64,000 bases of DNA from UBA668 sp040081465. Lineage in GTDB: Bacteria; Actinomycetota; Acidimicrobiia; Acidimicrobiales; Ilumatobacteraceae. This document shows, in pieces, positions 17,280 through 26,310 of the stretch. The notes below the pieces were generated by a model that made no database searches, was not told where the DNA came from, and saw only the letters and a list, made by a program, of their open reading frames with translations. The stretch lies in contig JBEBGL010000011.1 of NCBI GenBank assembly GCA_040081465.1, forward strand, positions 1 through 64,000, read 5' to 3'. Position numbers and translations under genes: made by a program. Position 1 is the first letter of the stretch, and each line of letters starts with the position of its first letter.

Positions 17280-18665
17280 ATGCGCGAGTTATCCGACCTA
17301 TCGCTTTGGCATTCCACTATGTCCGACGACGAATGGGGGCCGGCGCGGGGTGCTTTGCCGGGCGATCAGCAGGTCGATGTTGCGATTGTTGGCGCTGGGT
17401 ACACGGGACTATGGACCGCCTATTACCTGCTGCAGCGCGACCCGAAGCTGCGCATTGCAATTCTCGAGGCCACTGCCGTCGGGTTCGGTGCTAGTGGTCG
17501 CAACGGCGGATGGTGCTCGCCGATTCTTCCGATGGGTCTCGACCAGATGGCATCCAAGAGTTCCCGCGCCGACGCCATCCGGCTGCAAACTGAAATGCAC
17601 GACACTGTGCGCGAGGTTGGTCGCGTCGTGAAGTTTGAAGACATCGATTGCGACTTCACGCAGGGCGGCTACCTCAGCCTGTGTCGCAGCGACATGCAAC
17701 TGCAGCGCGAAAGCGACTACATCGCACATCTGCAGTCATACGGCTTCACCGACGCCGACTACAGGATGTTCTCGCGCTCGGAAGCGCTCGAAAAGTGTGG
17801 GGCAACTGGTGTGGTGGGTGCATCGTTCACTCCGCACTGCGCGGTGATCCATCCCGCGCGACTGGCCCGCGGCCTCGCACGTGTCGTCGAACGCTCTGGC
17901 GCGACGATCTACGAGCGCACGCCCGTCACCTCCATCAAGCCCCATGCAGTACGTACAGCTGCTGGCACTGTCTCCGCGGATGTCGTGGTGCGCGCGACGG
18001 AAGCGTTTACTCCACAACTGCGTGGGATGCGCCGCACGGTGGCCCCGATCTACTCGTTGATGGTCGCGACTGAACCATTGCCAAAGAGTTTCTGGGATGA
18101 AGCCCGGCTGCACGAGCGCAGCACGTTCAACGATGGTCGGCACATGATCATCTACGGCCAGCGCACGGCTGACGACCGACTGGCTTTCGGTGGCCGCGGC
18201 GCGCGGTATCACTGGGGTAGCAAGGTCAGCCCGCAGTACGACCGCAACGAAGGCGTGCACAACTTGATCCACGAGACGTTGCGCGAGCTGTTTCCGTATA
18301 TGGGTGACGCCAAGATCACGCATCGCTGGGGCGGCGCGGTTGCGGCCGCACGCGACTGGTGGTGCCAAGCATCGTTCGATCGCACTACTGGCATCGCTTC
18401 CGCTGGCGCCTACCTGGGCGACGGCGTGAGCACCACCAACCTGGCGGGTCGCACGCTTGCCGACCTGATCACCAACACCGACAGCGACCTGACGACGCTG
18501 CCGTGGGTCGGCCACCAATCGCGAAAGTGGGAGCCCGAGCCGCTGCGCTTCATCGGCATCAACTCGATCGTGCGGCTACCGATTGGCGCCGATCGCCACG
18601 AAGAGCGCAAAGGCAAGCGGTCGCGCTGGCGCGAGGCCATCCTCCGCAAGCTCACCGGTCACTGA
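17280..18665 (+). CDS. FAD-dependent amine/amino-acid oxidase (DAO family)
   Basis: 461 residues. The dinucleotide-binding motif VAIVGAGYTGLWTAYYL is at about residues 33-50, and ILEATAVGFGASGRNGGWCSP is typical of the PuuB/OrdL group that oxidises gamma-glutamylputrescine and related amines. The C-terminal LGDGVSTTNLAGRTLADLI closes the FAD site. The last 50 residues are basic (ERKGKRSRWREAILRKLTGH). No putrescine genes are nearby, so the substrate is open. Confidence 0.87.
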   Translation: MRELSDLSLWHSTMSDDEWGPARGALPGDQQVDVAIVGAGYTGLWTAYYLLQRDPKLRIAILEATAVGFGASGRNGGWCSPILPMGLDQMASKSSRADAIRLQTEMHDTVREVGRVVKFEDIDCDFTQGGYLSLCRSDMQLQRESDYIAHLQSYGFTDADYRMFSRSEALEKCGATGVVGASFTPHCAVIHPARLARGLARVVERSGATIYERTPVTSIKPHAVRTAAGTVSADVVVRATEAFTPQLRGMRRTVAPIYSLMVATEPLPKSFWDEARLHERSTFNDGRHMIIYGQRTADDRLAFGGRGARYHWGSKVSPQYDRNEGVHNLIHETLRELFPYMGDAKITHRWGGAVAAARDWWCQASFDRTTGIASAGAYLGDGVSTTNLAGRTLADLITNTDSDLTTLPWVGHQSRKWEPEPLRFIGINSIVRLPIGADRHEERKGKRSRWREAILRKLTGH

Positions 18666-18704
18666 TTCAAGGCCGAGCGGCTGACAGCTACTCTGGCGAT
18701 CGCG

Positions 18705-21700
18705 ATGGACACTACCGAGAGGCGCAGTGGCACCTGGACGGTCTTGTTCTCCGACATCGTCGGCTCGACCGAGCAACGCTCGCGCCTCGGCGACGAAAGG
18801 GCCGACGCGCTGCACGATCGAGTCGATTTCTTGCAGCGTCGGGCCGTTGCGGCGAGCCGCGGGCAAGTGATCAAAGGTCTCGGCGACGGCATCATGGTCG
18901 CGTTCGAGGCCGCTAACGACGGGTTCGACGCGGCGGTTGCGATCCAACAAGCTCTCGAGCTCGAGTTTCGCGGCGTTGACGAGAAGGTGTTGGTGCGGGT
19001 CGGGCTCGCGATCGGCGATGCACGCTTCGAAGACGACGACCTCTTCGGCACGCCTGTTGTAGAAGCCGCGCGGCTTTGTTCCGTGTGCGGCACCAGCGAG
19101 ATCTACGCGACCGACCTCACACGCTTGATCGCCGGCAGCCGGCTGCATCAAGCAACCGAGTCGGTCGGCGCGCTGACTCTGAAGGGACTTCCCGAGCCGG
19201 TTCCGACGTGCCGCGTCCCATGGGAGCCGCTTGCCGCAGTCGAGGCACCGACCGCGAAAGGCTTTCCACTTCCTCACCTATTGGTCGGCGCACACCGGAT
19301 TGCCTTCGCCGGTCGCGACGCCGAGATGGCCGAGATGCAGTCGGCATGGGCGACAGCATCTGGTGGAGCGCGCGAAGTAGTGATGCTTGCTGGCGAACCC
19401 GGCATTGGCAAGAGTCGACTGTGCGCCGAGATGGGCCGAGCGGTTCATCACGAGAATGGACTGTTGCTGTACGGGAAGTGCGATGACGAGATGGGTGTTC
19501 CCTACCAACCATTCGTCGAGGCTCTCGCGTTCTTCGTCGAGCATTGGCCAGCGGCGACGCTGCTGGAACAGCTCGGGCCATTCCCGGGCGAACTCAGTCG
19601 TTTGGTTCCGTCGATCCGCGAGCGCTTTCCGGAAGTACCAGCGCCGCTCGCGGCCGATCCTGAAACCGAGCGCTACCGACTGTTCGACGCGATCTCGGGT
19701 TGGCTCGACGCGCTCGGCAGGGTCTCCCCCGTGCTGTTGGTGCTGGACGATCTTCACTGGGCGACGCGGCCCACGTTGCTGCTTGTAAAGCACCTCGCAC
19801 AACACGGCGGCGAGTCGCGGGTGATGCTGTTGGGCACATACCGCGACACCGACATCGATCGCCAACTGACCGAGATACTCGCGGATCTTCGTCGCCTACC
19901 TAATGTGCGGCGCGTTCCCGTGAGTGGCATCGACATCGAAGGTGTATTGATGATCATGGAGTTGATCGCCGGCCACGAGATGGATAGCGATGCACGCGCG
20001 CTTGCCGCACGCGTTCACGAAGAATCGGAGGGCAATCCGTTCTTCGTTGGCGAACTGTTGCGCCACCTTCGTGAATCGGGAGCGATAGCCGTCGACGCCG
20101 ACGGCCGATGGTCGCTGAGCGAGTCGCTCGACACTCTCCCAATTCCAGAAGGTGTTCGCGAAGTCGTCGCCCGTCGCATCGATGTTCTGCCAGAGGCTTC
20201 GAGCGAGGTGCTGACCGCGGCTTCCGTGATCGGTCGTGACTTCGATTTGCCAGTCCTCGTCGACGTTCTCGAACGGAATGAGGGCGAAGTACTCGAACTA
20301 CTCGACAGTTGTCTGGATGCGCGGATCATCGAGGAAACTGCTGTCGGGCAGTACCGCTTCACACACGCACTCGTTAGGTCGACGCTGTACGACGATCTTC
20401 GTGTCACCCGGCGGGCGCGCTTGCACGAACGCGTCGCCGAAGCGATCGAGCGCCTCCACGCCGACAAACTGACCAGCCGTTATGGCGAGTTGGCATTCCA
20501 CTACGAGCGCGGTTCGGCGGGCGCAGGCTCGCGAAAGGCTGCGGAGTATGCATGCCTGGCCGGGCGAACCGCGTTGCAGTCTCTGGCGCACGACGAGGCA
20601 TTGGCTCGTTTCGAAACCGCACTCGACATGTTCGAGCGCAACGATCTCGGCGCCGAGCGCCGACTCGAAGCCACGCTCGGGCTCGGGCTGGCCAGGCGTT
20701 GGACCGGGCACAAGGATTCGCGCACGACCCTGTTCGATGCTTTTGCTCAGGCCGTCGCCATCGGCGCTGTTGAGGAGCAGGTTGAAGCCATCCTTGCGCT
20801 GAGCCGCGGCTGGTTCGGCGAGTTCGGACTAACTGACACTGACCGAATTGCTGGACTGCGTCAGGCGCTCGCCGCTGTCGGCGAATCGGACACGATCGCA
20901 CGTTCAAGACTGCTCTCCAGTCTCGCCAACGAGTTGACGTTCAGCGACACGATGGATGCTCGTCGCGCGCTCAGCGACGAAGCACTCGACATCGCGCGCC
21001 GTCTCGGCGATGCGGCGACTATCGCTTACGTGCTGGCGCAACGACACAGTGCCATCTACGACGTCGCAACGTTGGCCGATCGGGTGGCGCTCGGCGAAGA
21101 ATTGCGCATGATGGCCGACAAACTCGGCGACACAAACCTCACGTTCTGGTCGGGTTTCATTACGTGGGCAACCGGCACCGAAGCCGCCGACCCAGCGCGT
21201 ATGCGACTGGGCCGCGCCCTGATGGGTAACGCGGTGAACGGCAGTGGTTCGCTGGTCCATCGTTGGTGCGAGAGGTTTGTCGAGGCTGGCGATGCCCTGG
21301 CAACGGGACGGTTGGAAGACGCCGAGCGACTCGCTTCGGAGGCATTCGCTCTTGGCTCCGAGGCGGGCGAGCCGGATGCGTTCTTCTACTACGGCATTCA
21401 ACTGGTCGGCATCCGAACCGAGCAGAACAATCTCGATGAACTTGCCGACCTCATCGTCAGCAGCGCCGCTGCCTATCCGACGATGCCCGAGTTCGGTTTG
21501 CTCGACGTGCCGATGTTGCAACGCGACCGTCGCTTCGACGAGATCGACGTTCGTCTCGACCGATGCATGGATGCCGGAGTCGACGCGCTCGTCCGAAACC
21601 AAGTGCGCAGCACAAGCCTTGCTTTCCTAGCTGAAGCGGTCGTGGTCGCCAATCGCACCGATGTCGCCCAACGTGTGCGCGCCGAGCTCGCGGCAATCGA

Positions 21701-22004
21701 AGCTCCGATCGCTTGCAACGGTTTGTGCACGCTGCGCTCACTCGACGTTGCTCGGGCAAGACTCGACGAACTGCTGGGCAACGGCGACGACGCAACGCTC
21801 TGGTACGAGCGCGCTGTCGAGAGTGCGAAGCGCATTGGCTACGTCAGCCTGCAAGCGCGGGCACTCGCCCATCAGTCGCGATGGCTCGGCGCAACCCCGG
21901 CCGGTAAAGCCGCTGAGGCCGAAGCTCGCGCGCTCGCCGAGGAATTTGGATTGAGCGACGTACTACGGGTTCTCGACGCTCCCCCCGCTGCCGCGCGGAG
22001 TTAA
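18705..22004 (+). CDS. Class III nucleotidyl cyclase fused to AAA ATPase and TPR repeats
   Basis: 1099 residues. Cyclase domain about 10-165: metal Asp17 in FSDIVGST and Asp61 in GLGDG. The transition-state Arg is kept (EAARL), but the usual Asn before it appears replaced, so activity needs testing. An AAA_16/STAND ATPase follows (about 195-480) with Walker A GEPGIGKSR and Walker B VLLVLDDLHW, then TPR-like helices to the end; no HTH is visible. TACTCT lies 10 bases before the ATG. Such proteins are cytosolic sensors in actinobacteria. It converges, with a shared TTAA stop, on an ABC ATPase that carries a cyclic-nucleotide-binding domain. Confidence 0.9.
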   Translation: MDTTERRSGTWTVLFSDIVGSTEQRSRLGDERADALHDRVDFLQRRAVAASRGQVIKGLGDGIMVAFEAANDGFDAAVAIQQALELEFRGVDEKVLVRVGLAIGDARFEDDDLFGTPVVEAARLCSVCGTSEIYATDLTRLIAGSRLHQATESVGALTLKGLPEPVPTCRVPWEPLAAVEAPTAKGFPLPHLLVGAHRIAFAGRDAEMAEMQSAWATASGGAREVVMLAGEPGIGKSRLCAEMGRAVHHENGLLLYGKCDDEMGVPYQPFVEALAFFVEHWPAATLLEQLGPFPGELSRLVPSIRERFPEVPAPLAADPETERYRLFDAISGWLDALGRVSPVLLVLDDLHWATRPTLLLVKHLAQHGGESRVMLLGTYRDTDIDRQLTEILADLRRLPNVRRVPVSGIDIEGVLMIMELIAGHEMDSDARALAARVHEESEGNPFFVGELLRHLRESGAIAVDADGRWSLSESLDTLPIPEGVREVVARRIDVLPEASSEVLTAASVIGRDFDLPVLVDVLERNEGEVLELLDSCLDARIIEETAVGQYRFTHALVRSTLYDDLRVTRRARLHERVAEAIERLHADKLTSRYGELAFHYERGSAGAGSRKAAEYACLAGRTALQSLAHDEALARFETALDMFERNDLGAERRLEATLGLGLARRWTGHKDSRTTLFDAFAQAVAIGAVEEQVEAILALSRGWFGEFGLTDTDRIAGLRQALAAVGESDTIARSRLLSSLANELTFSDTMDARRALSDEALDIARRLGDAATIAYVLAQRHSAIYDVATLADRVALGEELRMMADKLGDTNLTFWSGFITWATGTEAADPARMRLGRALMGNAVNGSGSLVHRWCERFVEAGDALATGRLEDAERLASEAFALGSEAGEPDAFFYYGIQLVGIRTEQNNLDELADLIVSSAAAYPTMPEFGLLDVPMLQRDRRFDEIDVRLDRCMDAGVDALVRNQVRSTSLAFLAEAVVVANRTDVAQRVRAELAAIEAPIACNGLCTLRSLDVARARLDELLGNGDDATLWYERAVESAKRIGYVSLQARALAHQSRWLGATPAGKAAEAEARALAEEFGLSDVLRVLDAPPAAARS

Positions 22005-22966
22005 CCCCAGCGACCAACCAGCTGTCGTAGCGCGTCGCCGCCGAATTCACCACGGAAAGCGTCGACGGTGTAGCCCGTGAGCGATGTTGCCTCCGTCGCG
22101 ACTGCTGTCGCCGAGCGGGTGAGTGAGAAGACCGGCGCCATCTCACCGAACACTTCGCCTGGGCTAGCCGTGGCTACTGCTGCCCCATCACGCGTGAGGG
22201 CGATTTGTCCCGACTCGACGCGGTACAAACGATCGCCGACATCGCCCTCGCTGAACAGTTGCTCGCCGGCGGCTAGCTCGACCTTCACGATCGGTGTCAG
22301 CCCGCTCGGCTGGTGTGGCGCCATATCGATCACCTGATCGGCCAGCGGCAGCAAGCGCTGGTCGTGTGTGCTGATCAGAACTGTGCTGCCGCGTTTGGTC
22401 AGGCTGCGCAAGATGCGAAGCACGACCTCCACTTGCACGTGGTCGAGGTTGGCGGTCGGTTCGTCGGCGACGATCAGCGGCGGGTCGAGTGCGAGCGCGC
22501 GCGCAATCGCAACGCGCTGCATCTGTCCTCCGCTCAGCGACCCAGGGCGATGGTTGCCTCGCTCGCCGAGTCCGACCATCTCGAGCAGTTCGTTGGCGCG
22601 AGCTCGAGCTTCAGAGCCGCGCTTTCCGGCCGAACGCAGCGGCACCATGATGTTCTCCTGCGCCGTCAGGCTGGGGATCAAGTTGAAAGCCTGGAACACG
22701 ACGCCGACCGTTGCTCGCCGGTAAGCCGTCATGCCATGCGCATCAAGTGCAGTGACAACGGTGTCGCCGACCGTGATCTCCCCCGAAGTCGGGCGTTGAA
22801 TACCCGAAAGACACGAGAGCAGAGTCGTCTTGCCGCACCCCGACGGCCCAAGCAGAACAGTGAGCTGACCCGCAGGAACGCGTGCGTTGAATCCGTCGAG
22901 CGGCCGAATCGGGTAGCCGCCACGCCGATACTCGACGACAAGGTTGTCGATCACGACCTCGCTCAT
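22001..22966 (-). CDS. ABC transporter ATPase with C-terminal cyclic-nucleotide-binding domain
   Basis: 321 residues. ATPase about 1-220 of the LolD/MacB type: Walker A GPSGCGKTT, Q-loop FQAFNL, signature LSGGQMQRVAIARAL, Walker B LIVADEPTANLD. A CAP_ED domain follows (about 228-315): AAGEQLFSEGDVGDRLYRVESG and GEVFGEMAPV...TRSATA, keeping the Glu and Arg used for cAMP binding. This fusion is unusual and suggests nucleotide-gated transport. ATG 22966 overlaps the permease stop (TGATG). The longer open frame upstream overlaps the permease and is not coding. Confidence 0.9.
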   Translation of the reverse strand: MSEVVIDNLVVEYRRGGYPIRPLDGFNARVPAGQLTVLLGPSGCGKTTLLSCLSGIQRPTSGEITVGDTVVTALDAHGMTAYRRATVGVVFQAFNLIPSLTAQENIMVPLRSAGKRGSEARARANELLEMVGLGERGNHRPGSLSGGQMQRVAIARALALDPPLIVADEPTANLDHVQVEVVLRILRSLTKRGSTVLISTHDQRLLPLADQVIDMAPHQPSGLTPIVKVELAAGEQLFSEGDVGDRLYRVESGQIALTRDGAAVATASPGEVFGEMAPVFSLTRSATAVATEATSLTGYTVDAFRGEFGGDALRQLVGRWG

Positions 22967-24018
22967 CAGGGACCTCCGAACGCGGTGGCTGGTTCGACGC
23001 GCACAGTTCGTCTGACGCCAATCAGGCCAGCGAGCACACCGACACCAACGGCGAGGACTGGTAGCAGAATCATTGAGCGTGTCGACACGGCGACTTCCAT
23101 CGGGAACCTCGGCGCGAGCAACGTCGCCAAGATGATTCCGAGTATCGACGCCAGCACGGCGAGGATCACGGCCTGCAAACAGATACCCAGTCCGATCGAC
23201 CAAGTGCTCGAGCCAGTCGCTTTGAAGACGGCGATGTCTCGCGTTCGTTCGAGAACAGTCAGATAGACGACGGACGCGACGATCAGCGCCGCCACCATCC
23301 ACAACAGCACCTTGATGAAGTCGATTGATGCGATCGGGTTCTTCAAAGGGCGAATGAGATCGGCCTCGACCTCGGCGCGGGTGAACGCGCGGTAGCCGCC
23401 TGGCACCTCAAGGTCGCCAGTCGCCAGCATCATCGAGACTCGCGGTTGCCCGGCGAAGAGCAGCTGTTGCGCGTCGGCGAGTGGCATCAGGACAGTTGGC
23501 GTGCCAGCAATGAGTGAGGCGTTGTCGACAACACCCGAGACCGTGAACGACGTCCCCGAAATGTCGAAGGCGTCGCCAACATCGAGGTCGAGCGACTTGG
23601 GGACGATCACAGAACCCGTGCTCAGTTCCGTCACACCCGACGACACATGGGTGAACGTGCCGAGTCCACCCGAGTTGAGTCCCATCACGTTGACGTTGCG
23701 GACGGCGCCATCGATACGGGCGGTTGCGGCGGCGAACAGCAGCGGTGAGGCTTGGTTCTCTGGCGCGAGGGCTGCCTCGATCGCCGCGACGTCGTCGGGG
23801 CCAAGGAAGCTTCCAGGACTGAACGCACCTGCGACGTTGTCGCGACTGATCCACGCGCTTGCCCGCTGATCATCGAGGGTCTGTTCGATTTCGACAGTGA
23901 ATGCGTTGCTGAGACCGCTCATCAGCAGGCTCATCGCGAACACCAAGGCGGTACCGAGGACGGTGATGACGAATCGCCGCCGCCGCCACTGCAAATCTCG
24001 TAGTGCTGCTAGCAGCAT
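22966..24018 (-). CDS. FtsX-like ABC transporter permease (DevC/MacB type)
   Basis: 350 residues. One N-terminal helix (FVITVLGTALVFAMSLLMSGL), an extracellular domain of about 200 residues, and three C-terminal helices (VLLWMVAALIVASVVYLTVL, GLGICLQAVILAVLASILGIILATLL, MILLPVLAVGVGVLAGLIG) form an FtsX core. It partners the ATPase that overlaps its stop. No periplasmic adaptor is encoded beside them. GGAGG lies upstream of the ATG, so translation is by a Shine-Dalgarno site. The substrate is unknown; relatives move lipids, peptides or lipoproteins. Confidence 0.88.
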   Translation of the reverse strand: MLLAALRDLQWRRRRFVITVLGTALVFAMSLLMSGLSNAFTVEIEQTLDDQRASAWISRDNVAGAFSPGSFLGPDDVAAIEAALAPENQASPLLFAAATARIDGAVRNVNVMGLNSGGLGTFTHVSSGVTELSTGSVIVPKSLDLDVGDAFDISGTSFTVSGVVDNASLIAGTPTVLMPLADAQQLLFAGQPRVSMMLATGDLEVPGGYRAFTRAEVEADLIRPLKNPIASIDFIKVLLWMVAALIVASVVYLTVLERTRDIAVFKATGSSTWSIGLGICLQAVILAVLASILGIILATLLAPRFPMEVAVSTRSMILLPVLAVGVGVLAGLIGVRRTVRVEPATAFGGP

Positions 24019-24062
24019 GGTTGCCAGCCCCTCCTCGGTTGAGACCGCAACCTAGCCGGTCC

Positions 24063-25484
24063 TCAGCGATGCAAATTCGGGTCGGTGATCTTTGCGCGCA
24101 GTCGGATCGTGTGCACCGAGTCGCCCGACAAAACGCCACCGCGACCCAACAGGCGACCTGCCTGCCAGTTCGAAAGTCCAAGCTCGGGTTGGTCGAGCGC
24201 GAATTGTCCATCGACCCAGCGCGTAAAGCCATCGCCTACGAACGGCGCATCGATACCGCGGTAGAACCTCTCGTGTTCACCCTGATCTTCGCTGATTAGC
24301 GACGCAACTAAGTGCGCGCTGAACCGGTTGAACTGGTCGATGGCATGGGCCACATCGTCGACAACCAGCAACGACACTTCGGGAATCGTGTCCCACTCCC
24401 ACTCATGCGCAAGGCACGCATGATCCGGCGTGAGGTCATGCACGACCGGTAAAACGCCACCGTCGGCAGCGGCTTCGCGGGCCGCGGCGTGAAAGCGCGG
24501 CACCAACTCGTCCGCGCGCGACCGAACGATGCAGCACACGTTCAACGTGTTGCACACCTTGCGATCGAGCGAGTGGCGAACAGCGAGCGCGAATCGGTCG
24601 GCGTCGGCCGAGCCGGCGGCAACCAGCCACGCTCCCCCGGTTCCATGCAGACTGACCGGCACGCCATGTTGACGCGCAACGGCACCGAGTTGCGCGACCG
24701 TCGCTCCCGAGCCACGGGCGACGGCAAGCGACAAGCGCTGATCGCTAAACAATGCCCAACCCGCTGCGTGGGCGACGCTGTCGACAAGCTGCACCGCGCC
24801 TGCAGGAAGCCCAGCGTGTGCGAGCGCAGGCCGCACAGCTGACTCCATGATCGCTCGCGCGGTTCCAAGCGCATCGCTACCGATGCGAAACACGACCGTG
24901 TTGCCAGTACGAAGCACACCAGTCGCGTCGGCAAACACGTTCGGCCTGCCCTCAAACACAAACCCGACGACGCCGAGCGGGTCGCGCCACTGCTGCACCG
25001 TCCACTGCGCGTGACGCACCTCCGCAAGCTGTTGCGATCGGCGGGTTTCGATGTCGCGCCACGCCTGCAACCCGGCGATCATGTCGGCCCGCATCGAGGT
25101 AGTCAGCCGCAGCCGACCGATGTGGCGCCCGCGGTCTGACGCCGAAGTCACATCCGTCGCGTTGGCAGCAGCTATCGGCGCATAGCTGACATCGTCCTGC
25201 AAGAGTCGTGCGAACTCGTCGTAGAACGAGGTGATCTGATCGTCGGTCACGGTTGCGAGCGAAGCGAATGCGCCGACCGCGTCGTCCACCGCCTCGGCGA
25301 CCAATGCATGCTCGGCCTGCGGAATGTGCAACAGGTCGCCGGTTTCCTGGACGACGACCAGTCGATCGCCAGCACGGAATGCTGCGGCCAGAGCGGCGGA
25401 GACTGTGGTGACTCGATCGCCGCCAAACACGATCGCCTGGCCGGGTGCTAGCGACTCCAACCTGCTGCTGCTACCGCTTGTCAT
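24063..25484 (-). CDS. proA: Glutamate-5-semialdehyde dehydrogenase (gamma-glutamyl phosphate reductase)
   Basis: 473 residues, at the long end for ProA because of an N-terminal addition of about 55 residues. RRSQQLAEVRHAQWTVQQWRDPLGVVGFVFEGRPNV is the ProA NADPH-domain signature, and KVCNTLNVCCIV holds the catalytic Cys, followed by FVGDGFTRWVDGQFALD. It reduces gamma-glutamyl phosphate in proline synthesis. proB is not in the window. ATG 25484 is preferred over GTG 25487 because TACGCT ends 7 bases before it. Confidence 0.88.
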   Translation of the reverse strand: MTSGSSSRLESLAPGQAIVFGGDRVTTVSAALAAAFRAGDRLVVVQETGDLLHIPQAEHALVAEAVDDAVGAFASLATVTDDQITSFYDEFARLLQDDVSYAPIAAANATDVTSASDRGRHIGRLRLTTSMRADMIAGLQAWRDIETRRSQQLAEVRHAQWTVQQWRDPLGVVGFVFEGRPNVFADATGVLRTGNTVVFRIGSDALGTARAIMESAVRPALAHAGLPAGAVQLVDSVAHAAGWALFSDQRLSLAVARGSGATVAQLGAVARQHGVPVSLHGTGGAWLVAAGSADADRFALAVRHSLDRKVCNTLNVCCIVRSRADELVPRFHAAAREAAADGGVLPVVHDLTPDHACLAHEWEWDTIPEVSLLVVDDVAHAIDQFNRFSAHLVASLISEDQGEHERFYRGIDAPFVGDGFTRWVDGQFALDQPELGLSNWQAGRLLGRGGVLSGDSVHTIRLRAKITDPNLHR

Positions 25485-25490
25485 CACAGG

Positions 25491-25497
25491 TAGCGTA
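25491..25497. promoter_or_regulatory. Shared bidirectional -10 element (proA / MBL hydrolase)
   Basis: The 7-base string TAGCGTA reads TAGCGT on the plus strand (25491-25496, 9 bases before ATG 25506) and TACGCT on the minus strand (25497-25492, 7 bases before ATG 25484). One symmetrical element can thus be the -10 box for both divergent leaderless genes. Confidence 0.55.
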
Positions 25498-25505
25498 CGG
25501 CGCGC

Positions 25506-26219
25506 ATGAGCTCGGATCGTCTCTACCTGCGCCAGTTGCTTTCTGGCCGCGATTTCGCGGCCTCAGACCCCATTGCACAACAGATGGTGAACTTCGTCTA
25601 CGCGGTCGGCGATCGCGAGACAAACGAGTGCGTACTGATCGACCCGGCGTACGCCGTCAACGAATTGCTCGACATTGTAGAGGCCGACGGCATGCGGGTT
25701 ACCGGCGTGCTCGCCACGCATTTTCACGCCGACCACATCGGCGGCAACCTGATGGGGCATCAACTCGAAGGCGTCGCTACTCTGCTCGAGCGTTGCAGTT
25801 GTCCGGTGCACGTGCAGCGCGACGAAGTGCCTTGGATCGTTCGCACGAGCGGGTTGACCGCCGACCAGCTAGTCGAGCATTCGGGCGGCGACACGGTGCA
25901 AGTTGGCGACATCACTGTCACACTCGTGCACACTCCCGGTCACACGCCTGGCAGCCAGTGCTTCCACGTTGACGGCCGCCTGATCAGCGGCGACACCTTG
26001 TTCCTCGATGGCTGTGGCCGCACCGATTTTCCGGGTAGCGACCCAGCAGCGATGTACGACAGCTTGCAGACGTTGGCCGCGATGCCAGCTGGCACCGTCG
26101 TTTATCCGGGGCATCACTACTCGCCGCCGAACAGCGCCACCATCGACGAAATCCGCGCGAGCAACTACGTCTACCGCCCATCGAGCAAGGCCCAGTGGCT
26201 AACCATGTTCGGTAGTTGA
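25506..26219 (+). CDS. Metallo-beta-lactamase-fold hydrolase (glyoxalase II / persulfide dioxygenase-like)
   Basis: 237 residues. THFHADHIGG is the binuclear metal motif, and HTPGHTPGSQCFHVDGRLISGDTLFLDGCGRTDFPG carries the further His and Asp ligands. YPGHHYSPP near the C-terminus is the last. The extra GCGRTDFPG is like ETHE1/persulfide-dioxygenase and glyoxalase II-type enzymes. Actinobacteria often use these with mycothiol, but the substrate is not fixed by sequence. It diverges from proA across 21 bases. Confidence 0.9.
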   Translation: MSSDRLYLRQLLSGRDFAASDPIAQQMVNFVYAVGDRETNECVLIDPAYAVNELLDIVEADGMRVTGVLATHFHADHIGGNLMGHQLEGVATLLERCSCPVHVQRDEVPWIVRTSGLTADQLVEHSGGDTVQVGDITVTLVHTPGHTPGSQCFHVDGRLISGDTLFLDGCGRTDFPGSDPAAMYDSLQTLAAMPAGTVVYPGHHYSPPNSATIDEIRASNYVYRPSSKAQWLTMFGS

Positions 26220-26310
26220 GTCGAGTGTTTGCTGCCTGACGAGTGTTTCCTGCCCGCCTGCGGGCAGGAAACACTCGACTGAACCGGAACCTGCATCAAA
26301 CACTCGACTA
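26219..26310. repeat. Nested inverted repeat with four motif copies (REP-like, bidirectional terminator)
   Basis: Between two convergent genes lie four copies of a motif close to GTCGAGTGTTT, two in each orientation. The inner pair forms a perfect 18-bp stem (26240-26257 with 26260-26277) and a 2-base loop; the outer pair (about 26219-26235 with 26294-26310) forms a second arm of about 17 bp with one mismatch. It can stop transcription from both sides. The head-to-head arrangement also resembles REP/BIME elements. Confidence 0.75.
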
